DNA of 64,000 nucleotides from Trema orientale (lineage: Eukaryota; Streptophyta; Magnoliopsida; Rosales; Cannabaceae). The stretch spans positions 124,001 to 188,000 of the forward strand of contig JXTC01000055.1 in assembly GCA_002914845.1 (NCBI GenBank), in the 5' to 3' direction. Numbering within the stretch: the first letter of the stretch is position 1; each line of letters opens with the position of its first letter. The notes below the pieces were generated by a model. The model made no database searches. It was not told the origin of the DNA and worked only from the letters and a program-made list of their open reading frames with translations. This document shows, piece after piece, positions 34,930 through 45,961 of this stretch. A program made the translations under genes and the position numbers.

Positions 34930-35457
34930 CATGATATTGCTCGTCTCGAAAGGAATCAGATGCAACTGGTTTCATGACCTGAGGTGGCTGGAAAAGTCGC
35001 TCGCAGTTGAAAAATGCTCGACGGTGGTAGCGCAATGGGCAGCGACAGCGGCTGAAACTCTGGCTAGCATGGGGTTCTCAGTGGCACCAATTAGTTCTAG
35101 GATGGTGGTGGCGCTCGAATCCGGTCGCAGGTGCTTCATTCAGATGCAACTAGCGGTGGCAGTTTTCGTTGGGGAGAGAGAAGGAAGTAGACGAGGGGAA
35201 GAGAGAGAGGGAAAGAGGGGCAGCTGAGGGTGGCCACGTGTGCCCTGTTAAGTGGGCTGTTCAATTTTTTAAAAATTGTACTTTGGCTCCTAGTTTTCAA
35301 AAATCCTTTCAAATACGTCCCTTAAATTTGTATTTTAGCCCCAGTTTTCAAGATTTGTTTCAACTAAATCCAAAATTGAATTTCAAAAATTTCATCCTTT
35401 ATTTAATTTGAAAATGGTCAAATTATCATTTACCCTTAAAAATTTTGGGTTTTTACA
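33128..35457 (-). mobile_element. Solo LTR (Gypsy-like family), perfect target-site duplication
   Basis: 2330 bp from TGTCATCACC to GGGTTTTTACA, flanked by tgatg on both sides (33123-33127 and 35458-35462). No internal region is attached. It contains the family landmark 'agctaggttagatatataac' at about 34579 and a long (TA)n run at 34857-34923. The frames near 34829-35411 are inside the LTR. Confidence 0.85.
34857..34923. repeat. (TA)n microsatellite
   Basis: An almost pure run of about 33 TA units inside the solo LTR, at the place where other copies have a short 'atatata' (15614, 1809). It is likely length-variable and prone to assembly error. Confidence 0.9.
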
Positions 35458-36644
35458 TGATGACTTTAGTTTGGTAGTTAATTTTGCCAAAGAATTTTCG
35501 AGTCTTTATTTGTGAGTTTTCCATTTCTTTTCATATTTACATATTCGTATTTGTTTTGTATTCAATTTAATTAATTCCTTGATTTAATTCCCTTTCAACA
35601 ATTTGTAAATCTCATTGTTTAAATATTACTTACGTTTATGGAAATTTTTCGTAAGATTTAATATATTTATATCCGTTAATTGTAAGATTTTTTTTTTTCT
35701 GTTCTTTTACATTTATTGAATCAAAATTAAGCCCCCTTTTATATAATTCAATTTAGGGAATTTTTTTTTTTTTTTTTTTTTTGCAAATTAGTTAAGAAAA
35801 TTAATCGTGTTTATTATGCCGATTATTCATGCATATTGTGCCATGGGTTGTGCCTATGTCATACCAAACATGATTACTAATCATATATATATCGTCTTAT
35901 AATCATGTAATATGTATACACACATGTCCCGTCGATCAATTTTTGACACCACTTGATCATATTCAGTTCTCCATGTATGAGTCATTGTCGCATTAATAGT
36001 AGTACAAACGTGGATCAAATTGAAAATCAATGAACAATTACTGATACTAATTTCAAAAAATGTAACATAATTTTATTACTCTGAAATATACAACTTTTTA
36101 AGAACCATATAATTATAATGAATTTACACCGTTGCGATAAGTAAGACGGTGCATTACTAGTAGTACGATCATGGCTCTAATAGAAAATTAACGATCGGGC
36201 AGAATTACTTAAAGTGATTTCAAAAAATTTAACGTATATAATTGCATTCAATTGAAGCATTACAACTTTTTAGGACCATGTATATCGTAGATCATAACTA
36301 CAGTCGCATTAGTACTAGCTAGTAGTAAAATCATCGCTAAAATAAAAAAAAATAAAAAAACAATTTATAGTATTCATTCAAAAAAAAAAAAGAAAACTTA
36401 ATAATTTTCAAAAAAAAGAAAAGAAAACCTGATTGTATTCATTAAAAAAAAAAAACATAATTGCATTACTTATCAATGCACCAGATTGTAGACGTACAAT
36501 GGGATCGTGGATTTCAAGGTCGATATTGTAAAAAAAAAAAAAAAAAAAAAAAAAGTAAAATAATGAAAATTACTAGCTAGGTTTATAGTGGTTCAGTCAA
36601 AAATTTGATTCCATTGAGTCGATTTTATTAATGTAGAGAGAGCT
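35458..36644. other. Intergenic stretch with a degenerate tandem repeat
   Basis: No gene is seen. Several poly-T and poly-A runs are present (35761-35782, 36531-36554). Confidence 0.5.
35975..36345 (+). repeat. Degenerate tandem repeat, unit about 165 bp, just over two copies
   Basis: 'gcattaatagtagtac' (35992), 'gcattactagtagtacgatc' (36152) and 'gcattagtactagctagtag' (36307) begin successive units. Each is followed by 'atttcaaaaaat' and 'acaactttttaggaccat'-like words. The third unit is partial. Confidence 0.6.
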
Positions 36645-38142
36645 TGTAAAATCCGAAAATTTTTAAGGATAATTAAGTAATTTTGATTCAAGGACAAATT
36701 GATAAATTCAAATATTTTGATAAATTAATTAAAATATCTAAAATATTTTAAATTAAAGTATTGGACTTGACCCGGACAAAATAAGGTCAAGGTACATTGG
36801 GGAAAAAGTGAAGAAGAAAATAAAAATCGGGAACTGAAAGGTGAATAATTAAGGGTATAAATGAAAGAAAATTTCAAAAACTGTGCTGAAGTGTAATTTT
36901 TGAAAAAGTGCTACAGTTCTCAAATTTGCCCATAAAACCCTCGGATTTTCTCTCTTCTCAGCTGAGGTCCCCAAAATTTCGACTCTCTCTCTGTCATTGT
37001 TCACACGCCTACCCGCCCGGACTAGAAGACGCCAACGAACAAGAGTTGACTACCACCACCATGAAACGCCGCCTCTCGCCGAAGTTACAGGCCGCCGAAG
37101 TTTTCGTCAGGCGATTGGTTTTTCGATTGTAGATTAGTCATCTAACGTCCTTTCGTCTCACCCCTGGCGTCGTTAACTTCGTCTCGATGCCACCGTCTTT
37201 TTCTGACCACCCATAGCTGATGACTCAGCTCCAGTGAGAAACTCATCACTGTTATAATATTTTAATATTAAATTTACGGTATTTCTGTAATTATTTCAGA
37301 AATGAATTATTTAGCCCGAGAAATTTGTAAGACATTAAAGAGGAGGTCGAGACGAGAATAATCATGATTTTGAACTGTTGAAATGATATCCAGAAGTGTG
37401 TTAATTTTTTAATTGAAAAAGTTGCACTTTTCTCAATATTTCCAAATTGTGACATTTCTATAATTTTTGGATTTTTGAGCTTAATTAATGCTTGTGACCT
37501 CGAAACTGAGTTCTGACTTCGAATTTGGACTCAGTGAGGTCAAGACATCAATTTTAATATAAAATATCACTATATTCTAAAGTGACAAAAAATCAAGAAA
37601 ATGGCGCATAAATAGTGTCGATTTACGTACCACGGGCCGATCTCGCACTGGAATCTATTTTCGACAAATTATATATTTAATCTAGCATTTTTGGGTGCTT
37701 TGAATTCAGTGGTGGCCTCCGTTTATCAATCTGGGGCTCTGTTTGGAAATTTACTTTTTCAGATGAACGTGTCAAGATTCAGAAACAACCGTCTGAGCAA
37801 CCAGGTGACCAACAGACCTTTCTAGCATCGTTAGCTCGGTATAGCTACCATCTCGAGGTAGGAGATTTAATTGCTTTATTTTCTATTATTTTTCATAAAA
37901 ATTGGAATATATTGAGAAAAGTGAAATTTTGTGATTTTATTAAATTAAATTAAATTATTTGAACAATTATTTTAGTGAACTGAGAATTTATGAAGCATTA
38001 TAGACTGCTTTGGATATTTTACGTGTGATTTTGAGCAAGTTTTTCTGAAAATTTGAAGTTTCTAAAATTTTCTAAAATAAATTATGAATTTTTACTTATG
38101 AAATTCCTTTTCTACTACTAGTTCAGAGTTTGGGTTGTGACA
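36645..38142 (+). mobile_element. Solo LTR (Gypsy-like family), opposite orientation
   Basis: 1498 bp from TGTAAAATCC to GGGTTGTGACA, flanked by gagct on both sides (36640-36644 and 38143-38147). It is the reverse orientation of 33128-35457 and shorter. The landmark 'tttaatctagcatttttggg' at about 37677 corresponds to the 'gctaggttagac' block of the other copies. The frame at 36908-37132 lies inside it. Confidence 0.85.
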
Positions 38143-38147
38143 GAGCT

Positions 38148-38862
38148 TGTCGTCCTTGTTACAGTATTTTATTTCCTCCCTTATTTATAGATTTTAATCG
38201 TAGGAAGGGTTTGGTTTTCTAAGGAAACCAAATATTTTGAGTATTTTGAATTTAATTACTAGAGATTGAGCAAGTATCTCAAAAAAAGATCATTATCCTG
38301 AAATTGCTCATCTGAGGGCTAATTTCTCGATCATGCAAAGATATACGCGTTTTATGCTTTATGAATAGTTTTGTGAGGACGAGTAGCGATAAGTAGAAGG
38401 ATGTTACTTTTGAGCAACCTGGTGGTGGATTAACTTCTTGCTTTTTGCCACCAGCTTTGAATAATCTAGCTGCATAACAACTTCATAAATATTAATTAGT
38501 TAAAATCCCTTTGCGCCAGAAATTAATTTGAAAAATAAACAAACAATATTTCCATGCAATTAATTGAACCACTGATCACTTTTATTCATCATGCATAAAC
38601 TAAAACTAATTTATAATTTAAATAAAACAAAAGCAGAATATTAAAGCGATTATTATCATCAATCAATGTATTGAATCCGCATCCTTAGCCTCTTATATTA
38701 AACAAATTGTATATGATTTACAAGCCTTCCTCATCAAATAGTTCCAAAAAAAAAAAACAAACCTTCCTCAAATAGCCATGATCCTGATTAGCAGGAAATC
38801 CTTAATCAACAAATCACATTTCTCAAATAATCCTGATCGGCTCAAGGTTCTTAATCCACACT
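38148..38862 (+). promoter_or_regulatory. Upstream region of GLOX copy 4
   Basis: The part from about 38545 carries the family promoter block ('ccatgcaattaattgaacca', 'gaatccgcatccttagcc'). Nothing else is recognised. Confidence 0.45.
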
Positions 38863-38869
38863 TATAAAT
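38863..38869 (+). promoter_or_regulatory. TATA box of GLOX copy 4
   Basis: 'tataaat' in 'cttataaatgctatagag', about 57 bp before the first ATG. The predicted leader is therefore short (about 30 bases), unlike copies 2 and 3. Confidence 0.6.
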
Positions 38870-38925
38870 GCTATAGAGAAACATCAATATCAAAATAATG
38901 AATAATTAAAGCAAACAAGAGAGAA

Positions 38926-40539
38926 ATGATGAAGCCAAGTCTCATAATACTTTCATTCCTCTTCTCCACCCTACTACCAATATCTCTCATTGATGCAGCC
39001 GGTGGCCAGTGGCAACTCTTGCAGCCAAACATCGGCATTTCCGCCATGCACATGCAGCTACTCAACAACGACCGCGTCGTCATTTACGACCGCACCGACT
39101 TCGGCCCCTCTAACCTGTCGTTGCCGGCCGGGAAATGCCTTCCAAACTCCAAAGAGTGCACCGCGCATTCGGCTGAGTACGTAGTCGCCGCCAATACCTT
39201 CCGTGCTCTGACGGTCCAGACCAACGTGTGGTGCTCCTCCGGCGCCGTGATGGCGGACGGAACCCTAATCCAAACCGGCGGTTCCTTCGAAGGAGAGCGA
39301 AGGGTAAGGCTTTTCGAGCCCTGTAGTGATTTTACGTGTGACTGGCAGGAGATAAACTTCGCACTCGGCAGTATGCGATGGTACGCGTCCAATCATATCT
39401 TGCCAGATGGCAGGCAGATAATCATCGGTGGCCGCGAACAGTTCAGCTATGAGTTTTATCCTAAAGTTGTTGACAATAAGGTGTACGATCTACCGTTCTT
39501 AGCCCAAACAAACGACAAGGGAATAGAGAACAATCTATACCCGTTTGTTTTTCTCAACGTGGACGGAAACCTATTCGTTTTCGCCAACAACCGGGCTATA
39601 TTGTTAGACTACGTGAAAAACCGGGTGGTCAAAGCGTACCCGCCGATACCGGGTGGGGACCCGAGGTGTTACCCGAGCACTGGATCCGCCGTGCTTTTAC
39701 CGTTGAAGATTATTCGGGCCAAGAATGTGGAAGCTGAGGTCTTGTTATGTGGCGGAGCCCCGAAAGGGTCTTATGCTCAAGCCATGAGTGGGAAATTCAT
39801 CCCGGCTCTAAATACTTGTGCCCGAATCAAAATAACCGACCCGAAACCCAACTGGGTCCTGGAGACTATGCCTTTAGCCAGAGTCATGGGGGACATGCTT
39901 TTGCTCCCAAACGGCAACGTTTTGCTCATCAACGGAGCGGGAGCGGGAACCGCAGCGTGGGAGTTGGGTCGGGACCCGAATTTGACCCCAGTTATTTACC
40001 GACCCGGAAATATTATCGGGTCACGGTTCGAGCTTCAAAACCCGACTACCGTTCCCCGGATGTACCACTCCTCGGCGGTGCTCCTCCGTGACGGTCGGAT
40101 TCTAGTCGGCGGCAGCAATCCCAATTCCGGCTACAACTTCACCGGAGTTCTTTTCCCGACGGAGTTGAGCTTAGAGGCTTTCAGTCCTTCGTATTTGGAC
40201 AATCCAAATCTTCGCCCAAGAATCGTTTTGCCCGCTTCTCAAATAAAGCTCAAGTACTCACAGAAGTTTACGGTTCGGTTTCGGCTGACGGGTACATTAC
40301 ATCCGAATTCGGTGTCAACGACAATGGTTTCGCCGTCGTTTACGACACACTCTTTCTCGATGAATCAAAGACTCTTGGTACTTCCAACAAAGAGTAAATT
40401 GAAAAGGTTAGGGAATTCAACGTACCAAGTTAAGGTGAAGTTACCTGATTCGGGTAACCTTGCTCCATCTGGGTATTATCTTTTGTTTGTGGTTCATCAA
40501 GAAATCCCAAGCCAGGGCATTTGGGTCCACATCAGTTAA
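38926..40539 (+). CDS. GLOX: Glyoxal oxidase-like copper-radical oxidase (GLOX), copy 4
   Basis: 537 residues from the first of two adjacent ATG codons; the second (38929) is the one that aligns with the paralogues' MKPS start, and either may be used. The signal peptide is a little shorter than in copy 3. Cofactor residues: Cys103, Tyr153, Tyr380-His381 and His475. Differences from copies 2 and 3 are spread along the whole length ('VVIYDRT' for 'VVFDRT', 'MRWYASNH', 'SGNLAPSGYY'), so it is an older duplicate. An AATAAA occurs at 40686-40691. Function inferred as for the family: extracellular oxidation of aldehydes with H2O2 release. Confidence 0.95.
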   Translation: MMKPSLIILSFLFSTLLPISLIDAAGGQWQLLQPNIGISAMHMQLLNNDRVVIYDRTDFGPSNLSLPAGKCLPNSKECTAHSAEYVVAANTFRALTVQTNVWCSSGAVMADGTLIQTGGSFEGERRVRLFEPCSDFTCDWQEINFALGSMRWYASNHILPDGRQIIIGGREQFSYEFYPKVVDNKVYDLPFLAQTNDKGIENNLYPFVFLNVDGNLFVFANNRAILLDYVKNRVVKAYPPIPGGDPRCYPSTGSAVLLPLKIIRAKNVEAEVLLCGGAPKGSYAQAMSGKFIPALNTCARIKITDPKPNWVLETMPLARVMGDMLLLPNGNVLLINGAGAGTAAWELGRDPNLTPVIYRPGNIIGSRFELQNPTTVPRMYHSSAVLLRDGRILVGGSNPNSGYNFTGVLFPTELSLEAFSPSYLDNPNLRPRIVLPASQIKLKYSQKFTVRFRLTGTLHPNSVSTTMVSPSFTTHSFSMNQRLLVLPTKSKLKRLGNSTYQVKVKLPDSGNLAPSGYYLLFVVHQEIPSQGIWVHIS

Positions 40540-43379
40540 TTATAATGTAGCTGGACTAGTATATGAATAGTGTCTCTTTACTAAGAAAAAAAGAAAGATT
40601 CTTTCTCAATTTTCATTTTTTATCCAATTAAAATGTTGGTGATTTTTTTTTTTTTTTTGAGAGGAGAATTTTATTTCTCAGTAGTAATAAAATATTCGTC
40701 CTAATTTAGGTTTTTCTGTCTTACATTGTATTGTGTATTTAGTATTATCTGCATGATCCAATAAATCGCGAAGGTAATTTGCAATACTCCTTTTTTATAT
40801 TAATTAATTGGCTTGGAATTAGCAACGATATAGAGATGTCGTTACCATTTAAAATTAATTGGCCTCTTGTTTATTGCTCAAATTTCAGTATTTAAATATA
40901 ATCTGTTACATTATTGTGTTACGGGGGATTTCTCTATTCCTAAGCCAATTTCATGTAATAATAGAACGTGTCACGTAATTCTAGTCCCTTTATCCAAAAA
41001 AAAAAAAAGAAAAAGAAAAGAAGTGTCACGTATTTGAATTTGGAATATTATTCCAAATCCGATGATCTTCTTGCGTCCTAACTAACTAAATAAATAAATA
41101 AATAATAATTTTTAGAATAATTTATTTATTAATTTTATGTTTTTTACTTTTTTTTTTTTAAATAATGTTATACATCTTGACAAGTAATCTAGAAAAAATA
41201 ACTTAACAATGTGGCAATATATTATTATTTAATATCTGTTGAATGTTTTACGTACACGGCCATATTATTCAATTTATATGATGATTAGTATTTTCTTTCT
41301 GTTTTATATTTACAGAACCTATTTTACCTAGCGAGGCCTATAAGCTATTTGATAACATGTGTACTTTAAAAGAAACTTGCCATGCATTAATTTAGCAACA
41401 TTTGATTCAAATCGAATAATGTTTTTAGCAAATCTAAAGAAAATGGGATATATTAAGAAACTAGCTCCGTGCCCATTAATCAAACTAAATTAACGCTAAC
41501 TCCGCTCCCATTCATCAAAAGAAACTCAAAGGGCGATTATATTTATAACGTTTGAATGATTATGGGTTTTCTTATGATGTGAAAGCCATGCAATTCATAC
41601 AGATCAACAAAAAGGGCGGCCCTACAAAGAAGGACAAATAATAACATTCTTAATAAAATAGTGCTGCTCATCACGATGAAATTAGAACAAACCACCAATA
41701 ATTGACAATAATTGGCTAATGAATAATAAATTAAAAAAAAAATCAATAATGACTAAACAGATTGATCGTATCATTGACGCATCAGAAGAAAAATATTGAT
41801 ATACATTGTCAAAGTAAATCCATGTGAATAAAGAATAACTACTGTCTCTAAAGCTTATACGGATGTTCTTCTTTTTAATTATTTCATAATCGTGTCAACT
41901 AAAGAATAGTTTCACCGACAGAAAACACGTTATTAGAAAATAGAAGTGCAATTCACCTAGATTCAAATCAATAATGACTGATTAATACTCAAAACCTATT
42001 TCTTGCGCAAGTGTTGTAAAAGCCTTCCAGAAAAATATAGGCCCCGTCAGTCTTATCAAGTAATTGAGAGTGTGGAACTAATTAATTTTTTTTAATTAAT
42101 TTGTTAATCAAAAACAAAAAATGACCTGGCTCTATAGTTAGGTATAGGTCATTCAGAATCAGGTCCCCCACTATTTAATCACAACCAGAAGAGAATTGCT
42201 CAGCTCGCATTATTAAGTGGAAAAAGCTCTGAGAATAAAGTCTATAACAAAAGCAACTAACCCGGAAAATCCCTCTTGCCCCATGTGACGCTATTTAAAC
42301 TTTTTGTTCCCTTTCCTTTTCTGGATTAGGCATCATATTTCATCATCATCTCTGATATCACGGAAATTTTCCATTATAACTTAAAAAGTTTGATATTGTA
42401 CACCAAGCTCTACTTCATTATACATATTCAACCAAAATTAATTTCTATTGTTTTGTTTATGAATTAGGCTTAAGTGTTTGATGGCATTACCAACAAGTAA
42501 ATAGCAGTACTACTTCAATTTCAAACATATAAGTATGTGTATATATATATTTATAAAGATGTTTTGTCTATACTAGAATCGCCTCTAAGGAATTGTCAAG
42601 TGACGAACTCCTCTCTCCATGACAAGAATTTTAGTTCAGCTCAACAAATGAGTTGGAAGAACAAGGACTACTGTAATGATCAATTGGTTAATTACAAGCT
42701 CAAACCAAAAATAAAAAATAAAAAAAATAAGGACAGAAAGGATTTTATTATGTATATCTTATTTAATTGGGGCCGTATATGGCCAATAAGCCACTAGCCA
42801 TATGTTAAGATAGCAATTGAAAACGAAACGTTATTGTCACCCTTCGGTACTAGAATATAAATGCCTTAGCCAACAGGGTTATCCTGAAAAATGAAGCCCT
42901 GTTTGTGAAGTAGAGCTAGCTTAGCTTTTCCGTTGAAAAAATTAACCCCTGCTCACATGTGTAATATCTAGCTAAACCTAATAATATTCTTCTAAGTCTT
43001 TGCTTTTGTTTTTCCTGGTTTTTTTAGTGCAGCCCCTAGGTTGTCCATTGTCGTTTCCTTAACTAGATTAAACGTGTTCCTTTTGCCTTAAGGAAAAAAA
43101 AAATTAAAAGTGAGGATTAATATACAGATCTCCATATTCCATACTTTTAACGAAACAGTGGAAAAGACAAAATCATTTTCAACCATCGTAAGAAAAACAT
43201 ATTTCAAATTTTGAAAGACATCAAAAGCAGCCTCCCACCGGTTAAACTAAGTATTGCATTAATATTATTTATATCTTCACCTCTAAAAGATCATATTTCA
43301 ACTCACGGGAAAATTATCTTCCTCAACGCGTTTTATCAATGCGTACGGTAAATCCTCTCTCTCAAAACACCGAAAACGA
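40540..43379. other. Intergenic DNA, nothing recognised
   Basis: About 2.8 kb of AT-rich sequence between two GLOX genes. I see no gene, LTR or clear transposon. The segment before 43380 does not obviously carry the promoter block shared by the other copies. Confidence 0.5.
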
Positions 43380-43387
43380 TATAAATA
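43380..43387 (+). promoter_or_regulatory. TATA box of GLOX copy 5
   Basis: 'tataaata' only 10 bases before the ATG at 43398. A start of transcription about 30 bases downstream would exclude that ATG, which supports translation from 43464. Confidence 0.6.
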
Positions 43388-43463
43388 GAGACAAACCTTG
43401 AAAACCCGGATGAGTTTTCCTGACCAAAAGCCAAATCAAAGCACAGAAGAGCTAAGCCCAAGA

Positions 43464-45110
43464 ATGAAGACAAGTCTCATTCCTTTCTTCCCCTGTTTTC
43501 TCCTGCTCTTCTTCACAGGGACACCGGCTCCGGCGGAAGCCGCCGGCGGCAGCTGGAACTTATTGCAGCCGAGCATAGGCATTTCGGCCATGCACATGCA
43601 ACTGCTCAACAACGACCGAGTCATCATCTTTGACCGGACTGACTTTGGCGCCTCAAACTTGTCGTTGCCAGCCGGCAAATGTCGTAACGACCCGAACGAC
43701 ACTGCGCTCAAGATCGACTGTACGGCTCACTCGGCCGAATACGACGTCGTATCGAACACCTTCCGACCACTCATGGTCCAGACCGACGTTTGGTGCTCCT
43801 CTGGCGCCGTAACCCCAGACGGGACCCTCGTCCAGACTGGCGGCTTTAACGATGGTGAGCGGAGGGTCAGGATCTTCCAGCCATGCTCATCGGGCGGCTG
43901 TGATTGGCGGGAGATTGAGTTCGGGCTCAACGCGCGTCGATGGTACGCGACTAACCATATCCTGCCCGACGGGCAGGTGATTGTTATTGGTGGACGGAGG
44001 CAGTTCAATTACGAGTTTTATCCCAAAACGTCGTCGTTGGCTAAGAACTTGTACAGTTTACCGTTCTTGGTTCAAACGAACGACCCCAAAGTAGAGAACA
44101 ATCTGTACCCATTTGTGTTTCTCAATGTGGATGGGAACCTCTTCGTGTTCGCCAATAACAGAGCTATACTGTTGGACTATGTGAAAAACCGGGTCGTGAA
44201 AACGTACCCGACTATACCGGGTGGTGACCCGAGGTGTTACCCGAGTACAGGATCCGCCGTGCTTCTGCCATTGAAGAATCTCCAGGCCAAGCTTATTGAA
44301 GCCGAAGTGTTGATATGTGGCGGAGCCCCAGCAGGGTCTTACACTCAAGCGTTAAGTAGGAAATTCCTCGCGGCTCTAAAGACATGTGCTCGGATCAAAA
44401 TAACCGACCCGAATCCGACCTGGGTCCTGGAGGATATGCCTCTTGCTAGAGTCATGGGAGACATGACGTTGCTTCCAACCGGCAACGTTTTGATCGTGAA
44501 CGGAGGGGCATCCGGGACTGCCGGGTGGGAATTAGGACGGGACCCGGTTTTCAGTCCGGTTCTTTACCGACCCGATAGTGGAGTCGGGTCCCGATTCGAG
44601 ACCCAAAACCCGTCGACAATACCCAGAATGTACCACTCCACGGCGGTGCTTCTACGGGACGGTCGAGTCCTCGTCGGCGGGAGCAACCCTCACGTGTACT
44701 ATAACTTCTCCGGAGTGCTTTTCCCGACGGAGCTGAGCCTAGAGGCGTTTAGTCCGTCGTATTTGGACTCACAGTTCGCGAATCTCCGCCCGAGAATTGT
44801 TTCGCCCGGCTCGCAAACTAAGTTGTCGTATGCGCAAAAGCTTGTCGTTCGGTTCACGGTGAGTGGAGCATTGGCGCAGAATTTGGTGTCGTTGACGATG
44901 GTAGCACCGTCGTTTACGACACACTCGTTTTCGATGAATCAGAGACTTCTGGTATTGTCGGCGGAGAAAGTGACAAATTTGGGGAAAACGACATACCAAG
45001 TTGAGGCTACCGCACCCGGTTCGGGTGTACTGGCACCGTCCGGTTATTATCTATTATTTGTGGTCCATCAAGAAATTCCTAGTGAGGGCATTTGGGTCCA
45101 GATAAAGTGA
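43464..45110 (+). CDS. GLOX: Glyoxal oxidase-like copper-radical oxidase (GLOX), copy 5, most divergent
   Basis: The open frame extends back to an ATG at 43398 (570 residues). I choose the ATG at 43464 (548 residues) for two reasons: it aligns with the paralogues, giving a normal signal peptide from MKTSLIPFF, and the TATA box at 43380 is too close to the upstream ATG. Cofactor residues from this start: Cys111, Tyr161, Tyr390-His391 and His487. It is the most diverged copy: extra residues in the loop after the first Lys-Cys ('NDPNDTALKIDCTAH'), 'GGFNDGERR' for 'GGSFEGERR', two extra residues near 'YLDSQFANLRPR', and 'NPHVYYNFSG'. Promoter and flanks are also unlike the others. It probably represents an older lineage with its own substrate or expression. 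Confidence 0.94.
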   Translation: MKTSLIPFFPCFLLLFFTGTPAPAEAAGGSWNLLQPSIGISAMHMQLLNNDRVIIFDRTDFGASNLSLPAGKCRNDPNDTALKIDCTAHSAEYDVVSNTFRPLMVQTDVWCSSGAVTPDGTLVQTGGFNDGERRVRIFQPCSSGGCDWREIEFGLNARRWYATNHILPDGQVIVIGGRRQFNYEFYPKTSSLAKNLYSLPFLVQTNDPKVENNLYPFVFLNVDGNLFVFANNRAILLDYVKNRVVKTYPTIPGGDPRCYPSTGSAVLLPLKNLQAKLIEAEVLICGGAPAGSYTQALSRKFLAALKTCARIKITDPNPTWVLEDMPLARVMGDMTLLPTGNVLIVNGGASGTAGWELGRDPVFSPVLYRPDSGVGSRFETQNPSTIPRMYHSTAVLLRDGRVLVGGSNPHVYYNFSGVLFPTELSLEAFSPSYLDSQFANLRPRIVSPGSQTKLSYAQKLVVRFTVSGALAQNLVSLTMVAPSFTTHSFSMNQRLLVLSAEKVTNLGKTTYQVEATAPGSGVLAPSGYYLLFVVHQEIPSEGIWVQIK

Positions 45111-45600
45111 TTTCTTTTTCTTTTCTTTTTCTTTTCTTTCCTTAAAAAAATTAGAAAAAGAACTATTTATTTATTGATTTAGATTAATTATTATAACACA
45201 CATGATTGGAGAAGTATTCTACTTTGGTAATCTGAAGTTATAGAAATTGATTGTTGTAATACTCTCACCCAAAAAAGATGTATTTATAGTTATAACCTTT
45301 ATAGGATCGAATAAAACCATAAGGATTCCTAAGTACTTTTAATGCATGTATTATATTGGCTATTATTTCCAAACCCAATAATTGACACGAAGATGCAAAC
45401 TTGAAAACTAAAGCATTTTGGATCGTGTGAAAGGATTTTAGATTTCTTGGCACATTTTTTTTCTTTTGGCTGGAAAATGAATGCTGGCACATATGAATTT
45501 AATGATTGGCTTTCATTTAACACAGAAAACTATTTGACATCATATCACTCGTCCATATAAAAACGAACTAACGCAATAATGGCTCTAAATAAAAAATAAT
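45111..45600. other. 3' flank of GLOX copy 5
   Basis: Begins with a CTTTT-rich run. No gene is seen up to the MITE. Confidence 0.4.
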
Positions 45601-45961
45601 GGCCCCGTTTGTTTCAATCATTCAATTCTATTGGAATGGAAAATTTATTTGAATGAGTGTTTGTTTCAACAACTCTAATTTTTCCATTCAAATGATCTTT
45701 TAGAATGTGTGTTTGTTTCAACAATTCAGTTTTTCCATTCAAATGGTCCATCAGAAAAATTGATCATTGGAATGGTTTTTTTGTGTCTTAAATGAGAATG
45801 GAGGGGGAGAGGTATTTTTGAATGGTCCATTCCAATGCTCTCATTCTAATTACAACCCATTCCATTATTTTTTCCATTCAAATGTCTCCCATTCCAATTA
45901 TAACACATTCCACAATTTCCATTCAAATATACACATTTAAATAGGCGAACCAAACGGGGCC
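45601..45961. mobile_element. MITE with GGCCCCGTTTG ends
   Basis: 361 bp with terminal inverted repeats GGCCCCGTTTG / CAAACGGGGCC, flanked on both sides by aataat. The interior repeats 'ttccattcaaat' several times. These ends resemble the common plant 'GGCCCCGTTTG' MITEs; superfamily (Harbinger or hAT) undecided because the flanking direct repeat is of low complexity. Confidence 0.8.

Noticed and set aside
43398-43463. N-terminal extension of 22 residues on GLOX copy 5
   Set aside because: The TATA box is 10 bases upstream, paralogues start at the inner ATG, and the extension would bury the signal peptide.
43436-44348. Minus-strand frames opposite the GLOX genes (also at 11959, 31063, 38871, 58525 and 59035-60412)
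   Set aside because: They recur antisense to the same conserved codons in each paralogue and are shadows of the GLOX frames.
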